A stretch of DNA of 64,000 nucleotides from Pseudoneurospora amorphoporcata (lineage: Eukaryota; Ascomycota; Sordariomycetes; Sordariales; Sordariaceae): NCBI GenBank assembly GCA_033297205.1, contig MU859107.1, forward strand, positions 1-64,000, read 5' to 3'. Every line of letters begins with the position of its first letter. Position 1 is the stretch's first letter. A program made the position numbers and the translations under genes. Below the pieces are notes generated by a model. The model did not search any database. It was not told the DNA's origin and saw only the letters and a list, made by a program, of their open reading frames with translations. Of this stretch, positions 11,310-23,073 are shown piece by piece.

Positions 11310-13591
11310 TCACTCTTCTGCTCCGTCAAACAAGATCTCCCCATCCATGACCCCATCACAATAAGCTTTACCCACAAATGTATATGTATCATCCTCCTTT
11401 GCTCTAACAGGTCTCAGCACATAGGCAATTTCTGCCCCCATAAACACCACCACGACGTCACCCGGTTGCGCATGAAACTGAGCCATTCCGAGATATCCCT
11501 TCTCAGTCAGATACGGCCGTTTGTTGTTCATCTGATCCAGAGTCATTGCGAGTTCTGCTGCTAGACCGGCGTCATCTAGCCATTCTCCTTGCTCTTCTTC
11601 TTCTTCTTCTTCTTCTTCCTCCTCTTACTTCTTTTGTCGCTTCTTCTGGCGATGGTGCTGATGGTGGTCGTGGTCATGACCATCAGAAGCCAGCAACGAT
11701 GACGACGCTTCTACATTTGCTTCTGCCTTTAAGCGACAACCCTCCAGCCATTCGTCGAAGACCTGAACCATTTGCGATGTTAACCTTTGATACCCTTCCT
11801 CCATGACAAACATCCTGTCTCCCACAGCTACCCTGAAAAGGGCTTCTTGCTGTCTGGCAGTAGTTTCGTAGATCCGCCTGCTCTGCTGCTTCTGCTCCTG
11901 TTTCTGTCGTGAAACTCCACACAAACGCTCCAGTGCATCAAAATACTCAACTACCCCCCCATAATCATTTCCCTCAAGCGTCTGATGAGACCAAACATGC
12001 TCCGAGCACTCCTCAATCATGTCGACCAGAAACCCCCGCAGTCCGAGGACATAAGGGGACTCGGTCGGGATGACTTCCACTTTCGAGTCTCTCCCGCAAC
12101 GCGTAAACAGTGGAATCCGCTCGTCACCCGCTTTGCGGTTTTCGATCACGTAGTATGAAGGTAAGAGACCGGGGCACCAGTCTGGTACCCATGACGGCAA
12201 CTACTGTAACTCTCCTTCCAATTCCCCTTCCGAAGAAGATGAAGAGAAGAAACCATCCCGAGGCTCCATCTCTTCCGCCTTCAACTTCGGAAACTGCGCA
12301 TAATTCAACACCTCCAACGTCCCATTCCCATTCAGAGCCCCACCATTCAAAACAAACGCCCTCGCCGTATCCGTCAATACTTTCGTTATAGTCATCGTAG
12401 CCGAATAATCCGGCTTGATCCCCAGTCTCCCCGCATCAGCCGCCAGCCCCAACAACCAGTAAACTCGATCCCTATACTTCGTCGCCTGCGGCCCCTGTGC
12501 CCCTTCGTTCCCTTCATACTCATCGCTCCCGAGGAGGACATACAAGAGTTTCATCAGCGGTAGCAGTGTAAGTTCGCGCGGGCTCATGAGTTTTATGTCC
12601 CTACAATCTAGCAGTTCAACCAATGAGCCCTCCAGAACTTTCATTTTTAGCTGGTCTTCCCTCAACCGGACCAGCTCAGGGCGGGTTTGTGACTGTAAAC
12701 TCTCGACATCCAAATCCCAATCCAAAAAAATAAAGTTAATCAGTCGAACAGCCACACCCACGGCCGAATGGTCCGCAATCTTGCGCCCGCACACGAAGAC
12801 CGTGTCCTCGCAGAGACAGAATTCTGGATGGTCCAGATGCGGGTGAACCAAGCCCTGGTATACCACTTCTTCAACCTGTTTTTGTCCTGCAACTTGATGA
12901 CTGTCCGTAGCGTTCTCGCAAATAGGTTCTGCGCCTCCTGCCCGGGGCCCTTTTCCTCCTCGGTCCACCAGTGCTGGCGCATAAACTCATGAACATGCCC
13001 CGTCCATTCGTACCCCCCTCCCAGCACTTTTTCCACAGTCTCAGCCCATTCGCGCGCCAACCCTCCCAGCGCATCCATCACTTCGTCCGATCCATCGGCT
13101 GCTGGCCCTAGCCAGACAAGGACTTCCATCGCTCGCGAGTAAATTTGGCCCATGAGCTGCACCTGGTGTGATTTCTCGTTGTTGTCGAGTTGGTTGATGC
13201 AGATCTGGTCGATCCAGATGATGATGGGGATGGCGTCTGGGTCTATAGTGGGTAGGGAGCGGAGGTGGCGGAGGGCGGTGGTAAGGGAGGATGTTATTGG
13301 GATTTGGGGGTGTCTTTCTGGTGAGCTCGATTTCGCTCTTTTGCGAGTTGGAGGTGTTTGGTTTTCATTGATGATACAAAGATTATGCGTCTTGGTCCCA
13401 TCGCCCCATACATACGAAAGCGCTCGGTAACGAGGCGCTCTGGAGAAATTAACGGTGAAGAGCTGGCAGCGGAGAGGATCGGAGTATTTAGATGCTGGGA
13501 AGAGTTTGAGGAGTCGGATTTGAGTGGAAGGTGTGCGAAGGGGGACGGCGTCGTAGTTGAATGGCTCGTAGTAGTTGTGTAAGCAGGCCAA
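11310..13591 (-). pseudogene. HET-domain (heterokaryon incompatibility) gene, broken
   Basis: HET-domain proteins act in fungal non-self recognition and programmed cell death. The N-terminal frame (13591-12824) holds the canonical block: RYRALSYVWGDG, then IIIWIDQICINQLDNNEKSHQ, then QIYSRAMEVLVWLGP, and finally WFTRIWTIQ. At 12824/12823 the frame shifts: the expected continuation EFCLCEDTVFVCGRKIADH is in the next frame, and one G is missing between CAG and AATTC. Further on, an in-frame TAG (12203-12201) immediately precedes LPSWVPDW, a typical HET C-terminal motif. An in-frame TAA (11627-11625) precedes an acidic (GAA)n run. The last part reads TEKGYLGMAQFHAQPGDVVV and ends with GVMDGEILFDGAEE, the normal HET terminus. 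The downstream frame is otherwise open from 12823 to 11310. I see no intron able to remove these lesions. It may be a null allele rather than a fixed pseudogene, or the frameshift may be a sequencing error. Confidence 0.85.
11593..11618. repeat. (CTT)n microsatellite within the HET pseudogene
   Basis: A trinucleotide run that on the minus strand reads (GAA)n, encoding polyglutamate just after the in-frame TAA at 11627-11625. Confidence 0.85.
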
Positions 13592-14348
13592 TCAGGTAAA
13601 ACACCTTGGCGCCCCGAGTTCTATCTGATAAGGGTCAGATATCAGACAAGACTCGATGTTGAATATCAGAGAGAATGAAACACTGGTTATACCGTAACGG
13701 CTTGGCCAGATGGAAGGGGTGATTCCGAAACCCGAGTTCGCGATAGCCCGCGGACAAAGGTATCTCCCACCCTCTTCTATCATCCTAGTTTGTAGTAAGG
13801 CTTCCAACCGGAACTGTGGCCTCTGTTAAACTATCTTATGCCACTGCTCCTCTCGGGAACAGATACTGAATAATACATACCTACTACTAACCAATCAGTT
13901 TCAGGTCAGAGTACAGCAACACAGACGAAGATGTTCCAGGAATGCTGAAATGGGAAGAAATGCAAGTGGTGTAGTTTTTGTATATGCATGATCGCTCCGA
14001 AACTCCAAGCATAAAAACGCAACCAAACACCACACAACCGTTTTGGGACCCTGTCCGCCCAACAAAAAAGATAAGAAACAAGCCTAAATATGGATGCGTT
14101 GTAGCCCTCTCTTCCTGGCCTGTCTCCTCACAAAAATGAAAGTCATTTCCCGTTTTATGGTTGCGGCAAATATGCCTCCTTTTGTCTTCAGGTCTTTTCC
14201 CAACCTTCCAAACGACTCCAGCCCATCCGCAAACGAGACGAACAACCATATATATCTTATGTAAATTTTTATCACTCATCACACTGGGCGATGTGACGAG
14301 CTTTCAGGCAATACCGACTGTGACCCTATAGTCAACCGTTCACGCCAC
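13592..14348. other. Between HET pseudogene start and G3BP-like 3' end
   Basis: No gene is seen. The right part should be the 3' UTR of the G3BP-like gene. The left part should be the promoter of the HET gene. Confidence 0.5.
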
Positions 14349-16122
14349 CTAAGCTGTAGGGGGTTGAGCAGTAGGGGCACGGCCACGGCTGGCTCCGCCG
14401 CGACCACGGGACTGGCCACCAAATCCACCACGGCCGCCGCTCTGGCTGCCGGAGCGACCACCCTCAAAGCCACCACGGCCACGGCCAGCGGCGCCGCCAC
14501 GGCCACCAGTGGAGCCGTAGTTGCTACCACCGAAGGCAGTAGACTTGGGGCGACGCTGCTCAACAACAATGTTCTCGCCATTGACGGTGTGAGGGTTGGC
14601 GGCAACAGCGGCGTTGTAACCGGCCTGGGTCTTGAATTCGACAAAAGCGCAATTCTAGGATGTTGTCAGTTTCTGTTCACAACGAAACATTATGAGCGAT
14701 GTAGCATACCTTGGTGCGGTTGATGTCAAAGTAAACAAGCTCGCCGAAGCTGCTCAGGAGGCCCTTGAGGTCATCATCCTTGACCTTGTCCGTGACATAT
14801 TTGATGTAGGCCATAGCACTTTCCTTCTCGGCGCTGGCGACCATGGACTGGGGACGGGTCTGGCGCTTGGTCTCAGCGGTTTGCCACTCGTTGGCCTGCT
14901 CCTTGGGGGCGGCAGCGGTCTCGGCGGCCTGGGGAGCAGCGGCGGGCTGCTGAGCGGCCGCAGGGGCAGCGGTGCGGGTCTGTGCAGGAACAACAGGAGT
15001 AGCGGCCTTGGTCAAAGGAACGACAGGCTTAGGGCCGGCAGCAACAGCGACCAAGTTGGCCCAGGTCTTGGGCTTGGGAGGCTCCTTGGGCTTCTCGGGC
15101 TCGGCAGCAGGGGGAGCAGCGGCACGAGGAGCAGCAACAGGGGCAGGAGTGGGACTAGGGGCCTTGGGCTCCTCAGGCTTCTCAACCTCCTCCTTGGTAA
15201 TCTCCTCAACAACCTCCTCAGGCTCGGGGGCCTGCTCGGGAGCAGCCTCCGGCTCAGGCTCCTTGGCCTCCTCGACGGGCTCAGCAGCAGCCTCTACGGG
15301 CTCAGCAGCGGGCGTCTGCTCCTCGACAACCTCCTCAAGCTTCTCGTCAACAGCGCTGGTATCGAGCTCGACAGCCTCCGGCTCAGGCTCCTTGGTCTCT
15401 TCGACAGGCTCAGTAGCGGCCTCGACAGGAGCCTCGGGCTGAGCGGGAGCCTCCTCCTCGGGAGCGGCAGCAGCCTCCTGGGCGGGCTCCTCGACCTCCT
15501 CCTCAACCTCCTCCTTGATGTAGCGGAGCATATCGTTCAGGACGAAGTAGCCGGAGGGCTGCTGGGCAAGAACAAAGGTCTGGACGAACTTCTTGGGCTC
15601 GGCGCCCTTGTTGGAGGTCTCGCCGATGACCTGGATGACGATGTTATCGCCGGAGCCTTGCGAATCGACATTCGAGATGCGGACCTTGCAGTCCTGGAAG
15701 TCGAGTCCCTTGATGCGCTCCTGGATGCCCTGTACTTGGGAGTCAGCATGTGATGACGCGTGGGGCCACCATAGGGGAAAGGGTAGGGGCGATTACTACA
15801 CACCTGTCTGCCATAGGAAACGGAGGAGATCTCGGCCTCCTGACCGTAGACGAACTGGGACTTCTTGCCGTAGAAGAGCTGCGAAAAGAGTAAGCAATGA
15901 CTCAGAAGGGTTGGGGGTCGCATCAATTGGACGCACGTGAAGCTTCTCGGGGTTCTTGCTCAGGGTGGTGTAGTATTGCTCGACGAAGTACCAGCCGACC
16001 TCATCCTTGGGCAGGGTCTGGTTCTGGTTCTGGGAAGAGGTGGAAGTAGTGGCCGAGGCGTCGGTTGTCGAGCTGGGCGCTGCGTACTGGTCGCTGTGAT
16101 TAACATTACCGTTTGTTGCCAT
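14349..16122 (-). CDS. G3BP/Bre5-like stress-granule protein (NTF2 + RRM + RGG)
   Basis: Four exons, 16122-15937, 15878-15804, 15729-14710 and 14654-14349, encode 528 aa and end in TAG. Residues about 38-158 form an NTF2-like domain (VGWYFVEQYYTTLSKNPEKLH, then LFYGKKSQFVYGQEAEISSV and FVLAQQPSGYFVLNDMLRYI). A long acidic, proline-rich linker follows; it contains two near copies of an EPVEE.KEPEPEA block. A 'KTWANLVA' motif, typical of fungal Bre5/G3BP linkers, precedes the RRM at about 390-465 (AMAYIKYVTDKVKDDDL, FGELVYFDINRTK, NCAFVEFKTQAGYNAAVA). The C-terminus is an RGG/RGRGG tail. Relatives are yeast Bre5 (cofactor of the Ubp3 deubiquitinase), fission yeast Nxt3 and animal G3BP, which nucleate stress granules. 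All splice phases agree, and the ATG at 16122 is the first in frame. Confidence 0.93.
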
Positions 16123-19100
16123 GATTGCGGTGGTTCTGGATAACGCCAAGAAGAGGGTTGATGGATGTGGATGTGAATGCGGTGTCGTGGAATGGCAGGA
16201 TGAATCCCAGAAGGCGGCGCGCGTCGAGGGAAAAAGCTGCCGATTTAACGTGGACGGCCAGGAGAGTGGGGCAACCAAGAGTGGAGATCTGGGGCAAACG
16301 TCAGTCTGGTCAGTGACAACATCCCGGGACCGTGACAGCTTGGGGCGGGCCTCTTACCTCGTGCTTGGCGGATTGAGGAAGGATGCGAATTTGGAGACGC
16401 GAACTACTTGCCGCGGCGGTTGAGGATGATGTGCGATGAAAAAGGATAATGCGGGGTGGCCACACAAGAAATCAAAAAAAATATTGGTGGCGGGGGTGAA
16501 AGTTGAAAGCTGGCAAGGGAAGGAGTACTTATCCTCCTCGCTCGGCGATGGCTGTTGCTTGTAAGTCTGGCGGAGTGGAGAAGGGCGTGCTGGCACTGAG
16601 AATTGGACGCTGCTCGCGAGTTGGGAGAGGATTGCGACAAAAGGTCAGTCGTAGAATAGGATGGCGGTTTGTGGTCCGTGTTCTGTAAAAGGCAAACCTG
16701 AAGCTGCCCTGGTGGCAGCAACGAACAGAAAACTTAATGGTTTGGTTTGGGTTGCGGTGCTGTTGCCGCCGCCCGCAGTTGGGGAACCTCTGGCAGAGCC
16801 CCACATCCAATCCAAGCTCACCCAACTCGGAAGTTGCCGTGGGCGTGAAGGTGGAAAGAAGCTCTTACTGGCAGGCAACAGGTACGTACCTGAGAAGCTT
16901 CTCATCCCCTTTGCACCTTCCACCTTATACATGGAATGACGGACACTTGATCATCATCTGAAGGGTACCTACCTTACCTTACCTTGGGTTTCGAAAAGAA
17001 GATGAACGGACCGAACGCAACTGCCCAAGTGGAAGTCAAGGCCTCCGTTTGGATGATAAGCTCCCACTCGCGACAGCAGCAGTCCCTTCCACTTCCAACC
17101 TGGCGCTCTTCCCCGCCATCACCATCGCACTTGCTGGTGGCATCCACATCTTCTCTCTGACGAGAATTGTGCAGCTTCCTGGAGATGATCTGATCCGGAC
17201 TACGAATAACCCTCGTTTTCACCAGACATCCCATGGCTGAACCAACAAGGTAAACCTACATCCCCTCGAAGGTATGTATTGTTGTTGATCCGGTACAGAC
17301 TCGATGCCATGTTGGAACCGCTCAAGCTTGAATCCGAGTTCAAGACCAGAGGAACATCGAGTTATGATGCGCCCTATCCGCGAGAAATATCGATGGTCTA
17401 GGAAACGATAGGTGTTGTGCTTTACATGTGATATATATGGAGGGCACTTCTCCAGCGGATCCCTCACGATATACATAGTGCACTAGAAGGGCTGCAGCAT
17501 CAGGGGCGGTGGAGGTTAACGACCTACCCCTTAGTCCCCTGCCCAGCCACCAGACGCTCTGAACAAGCCCGGACTACCGAAATATCTGGGACTGGATCTC
17601 TCGAAAAGTCTCGGGCTCTGACCATCGTCGTCGCTAAGCTGTCTAGTCTGTTCTTGACGGTTCCTTGCGGTGTTGGGAGCCGAACGATTTCGGCCTTGGA
17701 CTTGATAGAAGTCGGAAACCTGGGCTGATGTAACAGAGATAGCTAATACAAGCTATCCAAGCAATAATAACAAGGCGGAGAGAAAGCGGTGTTGTCCCTC
17801 GGACTCTCGGGTTGATCAACAAGTTGTCGAGATCGTGGATGACTTCAATCGCTCGAACCTTCCCGCCGCCAGTAGAGCCAAGACACCTATCCGTGCCTCT
17901 GTGGACGGGACTTACAAGGATCCAAGGATCCCATCGTCACCCCACACTGCACCGTTCGCTGTGGATGTGCCAACAGTGAGCCAAGTGGAAGCGCACGGCC
18001 CTCACATCAAAGCATGGATTTCAAACCTATGGTTCATCCAACCAACAAGCCAAAAAGCTGGGATGCTGAGGAATGTTTTCTACCATGGCGCCGACCTCGC
18101 GACGACCAACTACCCTACCTCGGACCGCGATGTGATGGCTCAGGGGGTGAAGATGGCGATACAGACCGTCATGCTCGCTCTTTGCTGGATGAGAGGGTCT
18201 AATCTACACTCCGCGTCTTCACTGCGTATATGTGGCGAGAAGAAGCCGGGAGTGTTGATACACCACTGAGGTGGTACCACTTGTTCCCACGTTGCTCTGC
18301 TTGTTTTCCCCTGACCCAGCTCGGGAGGTCCCCGAATCCACAATTAACGGCCGGGGTCATCGGAACCAAAACCTGAAAGCCTAACTCGCTTTCGCTCCCC
18401 TTTACTCCATCCACCGTTCTCATCGTTCGATATCTGCTTCTAGGCGGATCACGGAGAGAATTCCGTCGGCGAGCAGTGTCATCGGCAGCATCACGCAGCG
18501 AGACATCATCGATCGGTGATCATCAAGCCGAGGGACATATCGGACATTTCCCCTGTCCAAGCAGGCTCACAGTGACAGGGCAAGGGGAGACGAAAAACAC
18601 ACGCCTCGTTTTTTTCTACAAGGTCGAACAACAGATTCGAGTTCCAGTCGCCCCGCTCTAGTCCACTCCCTGCGCCTGTTCCAATTAGACAAGTCTAACA
18701 AGGCACTCAATCCTACCCTCCTGTCTTCCACGCTGTCAAGCTCGACAACAGAGAGGACCCTTATTCCACGGTTAGTCGGGTTACTTGGTGAAATCATCAG
18801 CGAAACCCCCGATGTTGTTCAGTCCTGACATTTCTGCTTTACACAGAATCCTATCTGGCAAGCTGCATCTCTGACTGGTCAGGCTTGAGGTTGTCCACTG
18901 ACATACCCTGGAGTTGTTCGTTGGGGCGTTCAGGGGAGTCGACGGCAAGCACATGCCACCGTCTCTAGCGGGTGACCAGGAAGACGGCCTGCTTAATGTG
19001 GAGGCATAAGGCATGGGTTCGCAGTGATATGCCGCGCTTTTCCCGCCATTTTACGATCTGCTTTCCCTATCCGACAACTGTCTCGTAGTTGGTTTCCCCT

Positions 19101-19254
19101 TGGTCACTCTTTGAAACCTCGCGATACGACCGACAGTCCTTCAGGTGGAATCGACAGCACGCTTATTGTCTCTGCAATTACTGGTTACCGACGCCGGAAT
19201 ACGGAATCTATACATTCTGCAAGTACACTGTTATTATTCGGATCGTACCGAACC
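16123..19254. other. Intergenic region between two divergent promoters, no gene seen
   Basis: This separates the start of the G3BP-like gene (-) from the start of the Zn2Cys6 gene (+). The short frames look random. A (TACCT)n-like stretch sits at about 16965-16985. The first kilobase is pyrimidine-rich on the minus strand and may hold a 5' UTR intron, but I cannot define one. Confidence 0.5.
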
Positions 19255-21469
19255 ATGGTCTACTGCGGCAAAGCCTCCCAGGGGTGCCAGAACTGTCGAA
19301 CCAGGAGAATCAAGGTATGCTCGGCCCTATGCATATACATGCCCGCTCACAGCACTCTCTCACAATGTACAACGGACAAACATATACGAAGTTCAAGTAC
19401 TCTTTGTCCATGTTGAGGCTGCCAGACTATTGGGTCCATCCTTGCTGGTAGCTGTGGTCCAGCCCACAATGAGCTTTCGGTCACAACGGCACAAGCATGT
19501 ATCTTGACCTTCTGCATGTCTCTATTGACAACCCATCTGATTGCTGATATCCTATCTTTGCTTTACAGTGTGATAAGGTTCGGCCACAATGCACCCAATG
19601 CATCCGAGTGGGCAAGAGCTGCCCCGGCTACCGTGACCAGTTGTCGTTGATGTTTCGGGATGAGAGCACAAAGGTTATCCAGAAGGCACATGCCCAGTGG
19701 GGGATTTCAGACCTTCTGGATTCCGTGGATTCACCTTCAAGCTCTTCTTCATCTTCATCTTCGTCTTCATCGTCAACTCCCTCACCCAAGAGCATCGTCT
19801 CCAGTCCAAGTTCCTTTTCTCAGAGGCCGCGGTTCGAGCTCTCAATATCACCGGAACATAGATTGACAAGGATACCAAAAGAGATCTACGCCACTAGGAA
19901 CGACCAGGCCATTCAGTTTTACGTCGAACACTATGTGGTGGGACATCCGGACGAACCTACTGCTCCACATGAGCTGCGTATGGTGGACTGGATGTATGCC
20001 CCCGAGTTTCAAGACATGATGGCAGCCGTGGGGTTGGCAAGTATGTCTAACCTCACTGGCGACAAAGAGTTGGACACCATGGCGAGGCAAAAATACGGCT
20101 TGGCACTTCAACATACGGCATCTTCGTTAGCAAACCCTCAGGCAATGAACCTGAACATATCAATACGAATGGTCATCATGCTTGCGGTCTATGAGGTGAG
20201 GACTGTCCCGGTTATCGCATTCATCACTGAATGATCTTACCCACATGCCTTCCTAGGTTATCCGAAACAAGGGTCGACCAGCCGACGCTGTGCGAACCCA
20301 TATGATGGGGGCCACAGCCTTACTCAGTAACTTTCTATGCACTCCCAACCTATCTCAAGACCTGATGCGTGGATTCCTACAACTATGTCTCTCCATGGTG
20401 TGTAACCCTCACCCCCCTTGACCTCAACCCGCCCTACCTCCTCTCAGCGTCATAGACTAACACAAACCACCAGCTCAACCTCTTCTACGCAGGCAACCTC
20501 GCCCTCCCACCCGCCTACAGCGGCTGGTTCGACTCCTGCAAGCGCCTCGCCGCGCCCTCCGACAAACCCGCCGTCGAGATCCTCGACATCGCCACTCGCT
20601 TCCTCGAGCTACAAGCCTACCTAAACACCTACGCGCTCATCGACGGACAACCCAAAACCTCTCAAATAATCCGGGACGCTCTCGCCATCGACGCCGAGCT
20701 CGACGCCTGGGAACGTAGGCACAGCCAAGGCGACGCCAGCCCCATCTGGACCTTCCTCGAAGAACGTTGCTCCCCGCCGGGCTTCTTCCCTCGGGACGCC
20801 GTCTTCGACGACTGCTACCATGTCTACGCCGACCACTGGGTCGCCCGCGGCTGGAACCACCAGCGCTGGCTGCGGCTGCTGACGTGTCGATCGCTGATCG
20901 AGTTCAGCGATCGATACCCGCTTAGCTGTTCCCAAGTATTTTCTCCAAATCGCATGGCGGCCGAACAAGCGAATATCCTGGCCACGATCCGGCGCGTGGC
21001 GCGCGACTTGTTGGTTTCCATCCCGACGCATTACCGGCATCCGAAGCTGGAGAGGAAACATCGTGATTGTATCGATAGGACGAGTGGAGGGGCGTGGATT
21101 GGTGTTGCCGCTGTGCCGAATTTGTTGTTCCGAATACAGGTGGCGGGTTCGGCGCCGGGGGTGCCGAGGGAGTATACAAGATTTGCGAGGAATATGCTGG
21201 AGACTATCTTTGCGGATACGGGCATGTTGCAGGCGAGATGGCTGGCGGAGACGTTGGTTGTGGATGCCGGTGGTGCTCGTGTTGGAGGTGGTAATAGCAG
21301 CAGCAGCAGCAAGGTCAAGCAGGAGAGGGCTGATACGCCACCGGCGGGAGGGGTGTTGCCGTCGATAGAGTCGGGGAAGGCGTCGATTGTGGTACCACAA
21401 GTACAGCCACAGTATGGAGGGCAGCAGTTGCTTTGGTGTGAGGAGAGGCCGGAGGAATATTACTATTAA
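19255..21469 (+). CDS. Zn(II)2Cys6 transcription factor with fungal regulatory domain
   Basis: Four exons, 19255-19314, 19569-20195, 20257-20397 and 20474-21469, encode 607 aa and end in TAA. The binuclear zinc cluster is split by the 254-nt first intron. Exon 1 ends CQNCRTRRIK and exon 2 starts CDKVRPQCTQCIRVGKSCPG, giving the spacing C-x2-C-x6-C-x6-C-x2-C-x6-C at residues about 11-38. A polyserine run (about residues 60-75) links it to a helical region (ELRMVDWMYAPEFQDMMAAV, then SIRMVIMLAVYEVIRNKGR). That region resembles the 'fungal specific transcription factor domain 2' type seen in many Sordariomycete regulators. The tail is G/S-rich. It should be a nuclear DNA-binding regulator. The target is unknown, and no metabolic cluster adjoins it. 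The intron 3 acceptor could also be a nearby AG. Confidence 0.88.
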
Positions 21470-21791
21470 CTGGGTTGGGTTGGATATTCAACATCCGGCG
21501 AAAGGGGGTTGGCTTACAAAACGAATTGGGGATATCCAGGCTCCCAGGTAACGCGACCGGGTGGGAGTGTGCATCATCTAGGATTGGCGAACATGGGAGG
21601 TTATTCAGGAGACTGGTATTCTAAGCCAGGAAATACCTCTCTGGATGCAAAATAAGCATAAAAAATGTCGCTCCAAGTCACATGTGGTCCACTTGGTTAT
21701 CACCTTAATAGCTGAACAGAAACTGAACTGAGGTTTCCAAACGACTTCTCACGGGTATTACACTTGTTGTGACTTGAAATATCCAAGGGCA
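21470..21791. other. Short convergent spacer
   Basis: 322 nt between the 3' ends of the Zn2Cys6 gene and the NOSIP-like gene. No gene is seen; the 3' UTRs are expected here. Confidence 0.5.
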
Positions 21792-23073
21792 CTAACAGGC
21801 AAAACCTACTCCGTCCTTCTTCACCTGATTCGTGCCTCCAGCCGAGAACCCCGTCCCTTCACGCCTCAGTTCCACCAACCCAGGCTTTATCGTCTCCTTC
21901 TTGTTTTCCTTCTTCTTCCCCTCTTTCCCTTCCTTCTTACTACTGCTCGTGCTCGGCTCTTTCTTCTCAGTCAACTCCGTATCACAAACATAGCACACGA
22001 TAGCATCAGGATCCGCGTCCGGCGCATGCGGATCATGATGTCCCGTAGGCTTCATGAACTTGTCGACGCAGTTCTTGCAAAGCACATGGCCACACGGCTT
22101 CGTGAGCGTTGCCCGCGAGGAATTCGACAGCGCCTTCTTGCAGGCGGGGCATATCCTTGTCTTCTTCTTGGTCTTGGTTGCGGGGTCCTCCTCCTCCTCT
22201 TCGGTAAAGTTGACGGTGACTAGCGTGTGGAGCGAGTAAAAGTGCGGTTTGTCTTCGGGCGCGGCTGGACATGTCGGCTGGGATTTGACCTTTTTCGTGA
22301 TTTCGTGGAGGATGTCTTTTGCGTTCGAGGAAGGTGTGACGGAGGGCGACCAGAAGGAGGGGAGGGTGGGTTTTGAGGCCTGTAGGTAGGAGAAGAACAA
22401 AGGTTAGTTTGGACATGAGAGATGTAGGGTATAACCAGAGAGGGGTCCCCTACCTTTTCATCTTCAATGGCTCTCCTGGCTTTGGCACGCTCCTCGTCGG
22501 CGATTCTCGCTACCTCGTCTCCGTCTAGAGAAAATTTGCGCTTCTCTCCCCTCTTGTTGTCTTCTATCCTCTTCTCGTCTCCATTCCCACTTGCTGTTGT
22601 CGATTCGCTTCTTTGCACCGTGATGTCTTGCTTCCCTCCATTAGCCCTCTGAATCGACAACCCAGTCTGTGTCATCTCAAACTCTTTAATCGCCCTCTCC
22701 TGCGCCTCCGCATTTCTTCTCGCCTGCTCCTCAGCTGCTTCCCTCTCCTCCTGCTCCCGAAGCTTCTCGGCGCGCTTGATCTCCTTCTTTTGCGCCAAAA
22801 TGTTGGTCAGGGCGCATTCGCGACAGAAGATGTCGCCGTGCAAGCAGGCGACCGGGTCGATGGCGGTTTCGAGACAGAGTGAGCATGATGCGAAGGGGAG
22901 GAAGGATTCGCGCGAGAGGCGGGCGGAGGAGGCGGTCCAGGCGGCTTTGGCTAACTGCCGCTCGTGCGAGGTGAAAACCGGTCGGCTGGTGTTTCTTTTG
23001 CCTGGGAGGTCAGAGTCTTAGAGTCTCGAATGTGTCTTGACAGAATTGGAGGGGCGGGCTTACTGTGTGACAT
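21792..23073 (-). CDS. NOSIP: NOSIP-like RING/U-box E3 ligase candidate
   Basis: Three exons, 23073-23064 (10 nt only), 23001-22454 and 22379-21792, encode 381 aa and end in TAG. Splicing the 10-nt first exon gives MSHSKRNTSRPVFTSHERQ, which matches the NOSIP N-terminus (basic, then an F/Y-T-x-H-E motif). Residues about 43-80 hold the degenerate first RING/U-box (CSLCLETAIDPVACLHGDIF, CRECALTNILAQKKEIKR). A charged coiled-coil follows. The second RING sits at about 263-325 (CPACKKAL, then KPCGHVLCKNCVDKF, and CYVCDTEL). The family is a conserved eukaryotic E3 ligase group first named for binding nitric oxide synthase and also found with spliceosomes. Its role in fungi is unclear. The gene is divergent from tafazzin. 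Confidence 0.88.

Noticed and set aside
12201..12300. An intron that would remove the TAG in the HET gene
   Set aside because: No phase-compatible GTNNGT donor or branch site lies upstream. The only phase-0 candidate would delete the conserved NYAQFP motif.
14692..15753. 353-codon open frame on the plus strand (Leu/Gly/Ser-rich)
   Set aside because: It is the antisense shadow of the repetitive Pro/Ala/Glu linker of the G3BP-like gene; no family motif.
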